From: an uncultured Eubacteriales bacterium
GTDB taxonomy: Bacteria > Bacillota > Clostridia > Christensenellales > Aristaeellaceae
Length of the DNA stretch: 9,986 nucleotides
Assembly: GCA_902796115.1 (NCBI GenBank)
Contig: CADBNX010000279.1
Span: 1 to 9,986, forward strand
Direction of reading: 5' to 3'
Below, piece after piece: positions 1-4,792 of the stretch. Position 1 is the stretch's first letter. Each line of letters opens with the position of its first letter. The position numbers and the translations under genes are program-made. The notes beneath the pieces were generated by a model. That model was not told the origin of the DNA, ran no database searches, and saw nothing but the letters and a program-made list of their open reading frames with translations.

Positions 1-1
1 C

Positions 2-685
2 CCGCCGCGCTATGAGGATCCTTCGATCAATGAAATGGTGCGCGGCCTGATGCCCGGCATCCTGATCAACAACCGCGGCTTTGACCCGGGGGATTTTGCC
101 ACCCCCGAGCGCTCCGTGCCGGAGGGCAGCCGTTTCACGCAGATGACGGAGGCCTGCCAGAGCGTGGGCGAGCAGTCCTGGGGCTACCGCCGTATGGAGG
201 ATTATTACTCTGCCCGCTTCCTGATGTCCTCGGTCGACAAGATCATGGCGATGGGCGGAAGCTACCTGCTCAACGCGGGCCCGATGCCCTCCGGAAAGAT
301 CCCGCCGCAGACGCAGCGCCTCATCCGCCGCGTCGGGGACTGGTATACCCGCATGGAAGGAAATCTGGAGAATACCGAACAGGATCCGTATCCCTACCGG
401 ATCAACGCGCCGGACCCCTTCGTCGCCGTGCGGAAAAACGGAAAAACGTACCTGCACTTTTATCAGGGGCTGTCCGTGACCGCCGTCAATTTCTTTGACG
501 CGCCGGGCGTGCCCCGCTCCGCGCGGCTGCTCAACAGCGGACTGCCGCTGGCCATCCGCAATGAAAAGCTGCCCACCTATATCGGCGAAAACGGCCGTGC
601 CAACGGCCCCTTCCCCGCCGTTTTCGGCATTCCCGCGGACGATTTCGCTTCGGAACCGATCGTGATCGAAATCGAGTGGGAGTGA
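2..685 (+). CDS. GH29-type alpha-L-fucosidase, C-terminal part (5' end outside window)
   Basis: The frame is open from the first complete codon (position 2) to TGA at 683-685, giving 227 residues of a protein that begins upstream. An internal ATG at 35 is not the real start, because conserved family sequence precedes it. The fragment carries the end of a GH29 catalytic barrel: an INNRGFDPGDFATPER segment, then EQSWGYR, then GGSYLLNAGPMPSGKIP, a hallmark near the end of the fucosidase barrel. About 110 residues follow that look like the C-terminal beta-sandwich of the family. GH29 enzymes remove terminal alpha-L-fucose by a retaining mechanism, from plant or host glycans. The catalytic nucleophile region and any signal peptide lie upstream of the window, so location and exact linkage cannot be judged. 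It converges with the minus-strand operon across a shared hairpin. Family assignment is confident; substrate is inferred. Confidence 0.87.
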   Translation, partial: PPRYEDPSINEMVRGLMPGILINNRGFDPGDFATPERSVPEGSRFTQMTEACQSVGEQSWGYRRMEDYYSARFLMSSVDKIMAMGGSYLLNAGPMPSGKIPPQTQRLIRRVGDWYTRMEGNLENTEQDPYPYRINAPDPFVAVRKNGKTYLHFYQGLSVTAVNFFDAPGVPRSARLLNSGLPLAIRNEKLPTYIGENGRANGPFPAVFGIPADDFASEPIVIEIEWE

Positions 686-701
686 AAAGGCGAAAAACAG
701 A

Positions 702-730
702 CCCGGAGACAGCCGGTTCCTGTCTCCGGG
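702..730. terminator. Bidirectional intrinsic terminator between convergent genes
   Basis: An 11-bp perfect stem (CCCGGAGACAG at 702-712 paired with CTGTCTCCGGG at 720-730) closes a 7-base loop. On the + strand it is followed by TTTTCCGTTT, 17 bases after the fucosidase stop. On the - strand it is followed by TCTGTTTTTCG, with the hairpin starting 29 bases after the stop of the last operon gene. Both T-tracts are imperfect but usable, so the hairpin probably ends both transcripts. Confidence 0.8.
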
Positions 731-759
731 TTTTCCGTTTCCGGTTCGTCGGCAAGGCC

Positions 760-1695
760 TTATTCCAGCCGCCATTCCTCCCCATCCCGGAAGGGATGAA
801 CAAAGCACTTTTTCAGTTTTCCCGCTTTTTCCAGGTGATCGTAGCACGCGCGGTCACACGCTCTTCCGCAGATGCCGGATACATACCCGTGCTTGATGCC
901 CGGATAAAAGTAGGTTTCGTCCATGATTTCACAGGCATGGGCATAGTCCAGCGCCGCGCTGCCTTCCATGATCGCCTCGCGATCCGGAAAATCGGCGTAA
1001 GCATCAGGCGGCATAAACGGATTGGCGTGTCTGCCGGCGCCCCGGTAATACACGGCACAGCGAAGCGGATCCGTGCCGTTCTTTTCATCCACGGCACGGC
1101 CCGGACAGGCCGCCGCGCATTTCCCGCAGCGATCGCACAGATGCAGCTCTGCGCGGGGCGTTTCGGGAAGAGGCGCGTCCGTCAGCACAAAGGCCGTGCG
1201 CTGGAAGGGACCGAACGCTTCCGTCAGCAGCGCGCCGCTCATACCGATTTCCCCAAGGCCGCAGGAAGCGGCCGCGCGCGCAAAATCCAGCTGCGGCTCC
1301 TTTTCTCCCGCCGGATACCAGTCCGTATGCAGCATTTCGGGATTCGGCTTTTCTTTTTCCTTCCGAAGCTTCTGGTTGCGCCGCTGCGGAACGGCCAGGT
1401 ACCCCGCGTCTTCGATCGCGGCGGAAATTTTCAGCAGCGCCGAAGGCAGCATGATTTCTTCGATGGTTTCCACCCCGGTGGTCGTATACTGATAAAACGT
1501 GGTGCCTTCCTCAATGCCGCGGAAGGAGCCGCGCAGCACCCGAAAAGCGATCGCGATCACAGAGATGACTTCCGGAAAAATGGCGCGCAGCGCGGGATCA
1601 GCAAAGCGTTCGGCACCCCCGATGCCGATCAGATCAACGCCCGCCGCTTTTCCGGCTGTCAGTACCGCTTCCAGCAGTTTTCCGTCATACGTCAA
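760..1695 (-). CDS. QueG/reductive-dehalogenase-superfamily iron-sulfur protein, paralogue 1 (311 aa)
   Basis: Last gene of the five-gene operon. Cysteines fit two [4Fe-4S] clusters in the QueG arrangement: C187, C190, C193 and C197 (CDRCGKCAAACPG), C213 (before AVYYRGA), then C276, C280 and C284 (CGRACDRAC). Upstream are CGLGEIG (145-151), FGPFQR (161-166) and TDAPL (172-176), the core signature shared by QueG and reductive dehalogenases, whose members bind cobalamin. An N-terminal DLIGIGGAERF segment and RGIEEGTTFYQY (59-70) are shared with paralogue 3. No signal peptide or Tat motif is visible, so it is probably cytoplasmic. The start is TTG at 1693-1695: an in-frame TGA lies a few codons upstream, no ATG occurs near the N terminus, and AAGGAGG sits 9 bases before the TTG. 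The catalytic Asp motif I remember from true QueG is not evident, so epoxyqueuosine reductase would be an over-specific name. The reaction is unknown. Confidence 0.85.
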   Translation of the reverse strand: MTYDGKLLEAVLTAGKAAGVDLIGIGGAERFADPALRAIFPEVISVIAIAFRVLRGSFRGIEEGTTFYQYTTTGVETIEEIMLPSALLKISAAIEDAGYLAVPQRRNQKLRKEKEKPNPEMLHTDWYPAGEKEPQLDFARAAASCGLGEIGMSGALLTEAFGPFQRTAFVLTDAPLPETPRAELHLCDRCGKCAAACPGRAVDEKNGTDPLRCAVYYRGAGRHANPFMPPDAYADFPDREAIMEGSAALDYAHACEIMDETYFYPGIKHGYVSGICGRACDRACYDHLEKAGKLKKCFVHPFRDGEEWRLE

Positions 1696-2593
1696 GCTTC
1701 CCCGCCTCCTTCAGATGATGCCAGCACGCGCTGTCGCAGGCGCGGCCGCACAGGCACGGCACATACCCCTCGTTGTCCGGCATAAAGCGCAGCTTCGCGT
1801 ACATTCCCCGCGCGCTGTCCGCGTCAAAGCGCTCTTCGCCCCGCAGGATCCGTTCGCGTTCCGGATCGCCTTCAAGAAAGCCGTCCGGCAGATAGGGGTT
1901 CCCCTCATGCGCGCCGCGGTAATAGACACTGCACTGCCAGGTGTCCCGTCCCTCGGCGCCGATGGCATGGCCCGGGCACGCGTCCGCACACGCTCCGCAT
2001 CCGTCGCAGAGGTTTTCCGTCATCGGCGCGTCGCATTCCAGCGGCGCGTTCGTGATGATGAATACGAACCGCGCGCGCGGCCCGAACCGCCGCGTCAGGA
2101 TGGAGCCGCTCAGGCCTTCCGTACCGATGCCGCAGGCTTTTGCCGCGCGCGCAAAATCAATCATCACCTCCGGCGCGGGCTTATCCGGCGATACCGGTAC
2201 CGCGTGGACAAGCTCATAGGTATCCATCACCTCCGGGTTCTGGGTTTTATCCCCCTTCGCCTTCAGATTGGTCACGCGGCGCTGCACGCAGGCATCCCAC
2301 CCGTCGTTCTCAAGGAACGCCGCCATGCGCAGCAGAAAAATCTCCGCCAATTGCTCATCCACAAACTTCGGCCCCAGGGACAGGTAATTGACATACTGCC
2401 TCTTTTCTGCCATGCATTCAAACAGACCGTTCGGGATCCGGAACGCACAGCCGATCACACAGGCCGCGCTCGGCAGGATCATTTTCGGGTCTTTTTCCGG
2501 AACCTCATCCGCAAAATACCGGATATCCCCGATTCCGCATACATCCGCGCCCAATTCACGCGCTCTTTGTTTCACTCTATCCGCTGTCAGCAT
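1685..2593 (-). CDS. QueG/reductive-dehalogenase-superfamily iron-sulfur protein, paralogue 2 (302 aa)
   Basis: Second of three tandem paralogues in transcription from the middle of the operon. The cluster-binding cysteines are C196, C199, C202 and C206 (CDGCGACADACPG), C221 (before SVYYRGA), and C282, C286 and C290 (CGRACDSAC), with an extra C280. It is the most divergent copy in the core: the GLGEIG of its sisters reads GIGTEG (155-160), TDAPL reads TNAPL (181-185), and the RGIEEG-FYQY block is replaced by AEKRQYVNYLSLG. The N terminus keeps ADVCGIGDIRYF. ATG at 2591-2593 is preceded by GGAGG (2601-2605) at 7-base spacing. The gene starts 15 bases after paralogue 3 ends and overlaps paralogue 1 by 11 bases. 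No secretion signal or membrane segment is seen. Superfamily membership is well supported; cofactor use is inferred from the superfamily, and the substrate is unknown. Confidence 0.84.
   Translation of the reverse strand: MLTADRVKQRARELGADVCGIGDIRYFADEVPEKDPKMILPSAACVIGCAFRIPNGLFECMAEKRQYVNYLSLGPKFVDEQLAEIFLLRMAAFLENDGWDACVQRRVTNLKAKGDKTQNPEVMDTYELVHAVPVSPDKPAPEVMIDFARAAKACGIGTEGLSGSILTRRFGPRARFVFIITNAPLECDAPMTENLCDGCGACADACPGHAIGAEGRDTWQCSVYYRGAHEGNPYLPDGFLEGDPERERILRGEERFDADSARGMYAKLRFMPDNEGYVPCLCGRACDSACWHHLKEAGKLDV
1705..1711 (-). promoter_or_regulatory. Ribosome binding site AAGGAGG that fixes a TTG start
   Basis: A full AAGGAGG on the - strand lies 9 bases before the TTG at 1693-1695 and within the last codons of the preceding paralogue (Lys-Glu-Ala region). 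It decides the start of the 311-residue protein and suggests translational coupling across the 11-base overlap. Confidence 0.8.
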
Positions 2594-2608
2594 CGTGTTT
2601 CCTCCCCT

Positions 2609-3691
2609 TCAGCGGTCCAGCTTCCATGGTTTCCTGGTGCGCAGCGGCTCCCGGAAGCGGTTTTCCATGCATCCGCCAGGTTTTTCCAGCATGCTGACAC
2701 AGCCGCGGATACAGCCGCCGCATTTGGCCATGTTATAGCCCACCCAGGTGGGAAAATACCCCTGCAGCGCGGCGTAGGAGCGCGCCACCAGTTCTTCGTC
2801 TCCCGGAATGTCCTTTTCCAGCACGTCAAGATCGCCGTTTTCGTTTTTGTCGAATACTTCTCCGGGCACAAACGGATTGTAGTACCGGCCCGCGTGGGTA
2901 TAAAAGGCAAAACAGCGCCACATATCGATATCCGCCCATTCGCACAGCTTGCCGCCGACGGTCACGCTGATCTTTTTCCCCTCTTTGATGTCCGGGATAC
3001 AGTGTCCGGGGCATTCCCGCACGCAGGCCATGCAGCGGCGGCACAGGGGCTTCCCGTGGTACATTTCATCCGGTTCAAGCTCCGCGTCCGTAAACAGGAA
3101 CGCCACCCGCTGCAGCGGTCCGAACTGAGGCGTCAGCAGCATTTTGCTCCAGCCGATCTCCCCCAGCCCGCAGATCACCGCCGCCAGGCGGAAGTGAATC
3201 TGGATATCCGGTGCCACCCCGCCTTTCCTGACCGGCCGCGTGAACTGAACGGTCCGGTGCAGCGCGGTTTTCTTTTCCTCCTGCTGATTGGAGGTGATCT
3301 GTTCCTCCGGTGAAATCGAATTGCCCGCCTTCCCGTCCACGTCCGATACGCTTCCCCTCGCGCCGGTGTTGCGGTTCAGCATGGCTTCGTATCCGTGATC
3401 CTCGATCACTCTGCCCACCTGATACAGTACAGCCGGTGCAAAGATCTCGTTGATGCCTCCGTACGCCATGGACGGGTACTGGTAAAACTGCGTTCCTTCC
3501 TCAATGCCGCGCTGTACGCCCCGGGGAATCCGGAACGCGAGTCCGATCACGGATCTGGCAGACGGATACAGTTCCCTCGGATCCATATCCCGCGGCGCGC
3601 CTTCAAAGCGATCCATGCTTCCGATGCCGCACAGATCGGCTCCTGCCTCGAAGGCCGCTTTTTTTATGATTTCACTGGTCAGTGCTTCCAT
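2609..3691 (-). CDS. QueG/reductive-dehalogenase-superfamily iron-sulfur protein, paralogue 3 (360 aa)
   Basis: First of the three paralogues to be transcribed and the longest. The cluster cysteines are C217, C220, C223 and C227 (CRRCMACVRECPG), C260 (before FAFYTHAG), and C324, C327 and C331 (CGGCIRGC). The last motif has the Cx2Cx3C spacing of true QueG, whereas its sisters have Cx3Cx3C. Core motifs are CGLGEIG (174-180), FGPLQR (190-195) and TDAEL (201-205). RGIEEGTQFYQY (61-72) matches paralogue 1. Two insertions distinguish it: a polar, low-complexity stretch at about 104-160 and a longer loop with an extra C250 between the two cluster regions. The frame stays open upstream to 3826, but that extension runs into the U32 gene. 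ATG at 3689-3691 has AAAGGA (3699-3704) 7 bases before it, and the encoded ADLCGIGSMDRF aligns with the sisters' N termini. The gene follows the U32 gene by 14 bases. Function is unknown. Confidence 0.85.
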   Translation of the reverse strand: MEALTSEIIKKAAFEAGADLCGIGSMDRFEGAPRDMDPRELYPSARSVIGLAFRIPRGVQRGIEEGTQFYQYPSMAYGGINEIFAPAVLYQVGRVIEDHGYEAMLNRNTGARGSVSDVDGKAGNSISPEEQITSNQQEEKKTALHRTVQFTRPVRKGGVAPDIQIHFRLAAVICGLGEIGWSKMLLTPQFGPLQRVAFLFTDAELEPDEMYHGKPLCRRCMACVRECPGHCIPDIKEGKKISVTVGGKLCEWADIDMWRCFAFYTHAGRYYNPFVPGEVFDKNENGDLDVLEKDIPGDEELVARSYAALQGYFPTWVGYNMAKCGGCIRGCVSMLEKPGGCMENRFREPLRTRKPWKLDR

Positions 3692-3705
3692 GTCTTGTTC
3701 CTTTC

Positions 3706-4752
3706 TCAGCCAGCAGGCTCCTGCGGCAGTTTCCGCAGCGCCTGCCGGGCTGCCTGGGTGCAGTATGTGCAGGCTTCTCCCCGGCGGCACTTCTGCCCAC
3801 AGGAAGACACTGTCTCTCCAAAACATTCGGGGAGTGCGCTGTTCTCGATTATCCGGGGATACAGTACTGCGGAATGCGACGGTTCCGTCAAATCCGGCAG
3901 ATTTCCGCTCCAGCGTTCTTCGTCATAAGCCCGAAGCACCCGTTCCGGGAAAGGATGCACCCGGGTTGCCAGCTTGATGCCGTCGGAAAGCCCGTCATAC
4001 AGATGAACGTCTTCGGGACGGATGAAACTGAGGCGGCGCAGATAATCCCCGGGATCCGTGCTTTTCTGAAAAACGTCGCGGCACAGAGGCTGAAACGTGA
4101 CCGCGTTGTCCCGGGTGACGATTTCCTGCTCGTGCGCAACCAGATTATCGTGAAACTGCCGCACCGGGCAGTCGTTCAGGCAGCCGCTGTTCGCCAGCAG
4201 ATAGCTTTTTTTGCCGTGTGTCAGGCACCATTCCCGCAGACGGGCCAGCGCAGCCCTGTCCCTGTTTTTTTCACGCTGAAAGTAGAAACCGTCGAACGTA
4301 TCCGCCAGGTATTCCATGGCCTCGACGGTGCCGATGCCCATATTGACCGAGGCGCGGATCTCCATGCCGGGAAAATTGTCCCGGATCAGATGCGCCAGCA
4401 CCGGGGAAGTGGTGGTTATCGAACGGATGGCGAAGCGTTCCAGCATTTCATCCACCAGATCGCAGGTGGAGCGCAGGAAATGCCTGGAAAGGCTGTCCGC
4501 GCCGTAGCACCCCGCGTTCAGCAGCAGATTAAAGGAAAGTCCCGCTTCGCGCATGGCGTTCAGGTCGCTCTCCATCCGCCGCGCCGCTTCCCATTCCGTC
4601 AGCACCGGATGCGCGGTCGTGGCATGACGCCCTCCCGGCGTATTGCCCCAGGAAAAATACACCTCACGGATATGCGCCCTCCGATGCAGGATTTCCCGCA
4701 GGAAAGCACCGTCCTCCCGCACCTGATAACCCACCAGCCACTTTCCGGTCAT
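3706..4752 (-). CDS. Peptidase-U32-like iron-sulfur protein with C-terminal cysteine cluster (348 aa)
   Basis: Second gene of the operon. The order of elements fits a U32-type alpha/beta barrel: a VYFSWGN strand near residue 32, a strand-turn at FNLLLNAGCYG (74-84), SITTTSPVLAHLI (111-123), IRASVNMGI (132-140), then SGCLNDCPVRQFHDN (189-203), resembling the conserved cysteine and His segment of U32 proteins. C191, C195 and C224 plus one more (perhaps C82) could hold a [4Fe-4S] cluster. A second group, C318, C322, C328 and C331 (Cx3Cx5Cx2C), lies near the C terminus and may bind another metal centre. Characterised U32 relatives such as UbiU/UbiV and TrhP/RlhA act in O2-independent hydroxylation rather than proteolysis, so a protease label would mislead. 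ATG at 4750-4752 has a modest AAGGGG upstream, 40 bases after the glycosidase stop. The family call rests on motif memory; the substrate is unknown. Confidence 0.68.
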   Translation of the reverse strand: MTGKWLVGYQVREDGAFLREILHRRAHIREVYFSWGNTPGGRHATTAHPVLTEWEAARRMESDLNAMREAGLSFNLLLNAGCYGADSLSRHFLRSTCDLVDEMLERFAIRSITTTSPVLAHLIRDNFPGMEIRASVNMGIGTVEAMEYLADTFDGFYFQREKNRDRAALARLREWCLTHGKKSYLLANSGCLNDCPVRQFHDNLVAHEQEIVTRDNAVTFQPLCRDVFQKSTDPGDYLRRLSFIRPEDVHLYDGLSDGIKLATRVHPFPERVLRAYDEERWSGNLPDLTEPSHSAVLYPRIIENSALPECFGETVSSCGQKCRRGEACTYCTQAARQALRKLPQEPAG

Positions 4753-4792
4753 TGAACCCGATCCCCTTTTCTCACGGCAGACCGCAGCATTG

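Noticed and set aside
676..1785. 369-codon + strand open frame opposite paralogue 1
   Set aside because: It begins inside the fucosidase 3' end and runs through the terminator hairpin. Composition is that of a shadow frame.
1499..3313. 604-codon + strand open frame opposite the QueG-like genes
   Set aside because: It spans two and a half real genes, has Arg/His/Ala-rich composition, and no family motifs or promoter support it.
760..3691. Naming the three paralogues queG (epoxyqueuosine reductase)
   Set aside because: Superfamily membership is clear, but QueG-specific motifs and queuosine neighbours are missing, so the specific function is unsupported.
3692..3826. N-terminal extension of paralogue 3 by 45 residues
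   Set aside because: The extension overlaps the U32 coding sequence, has no counterpart in the two sister proteins, and the ATG at 3691 has AAAGGA at good spacing.
3682..4755. 357-codon + strand open frame opposite the U32-like gene
   Set aside because: The opposite strand has the coherent motifs, ribosome site and operon context. This frame has none.
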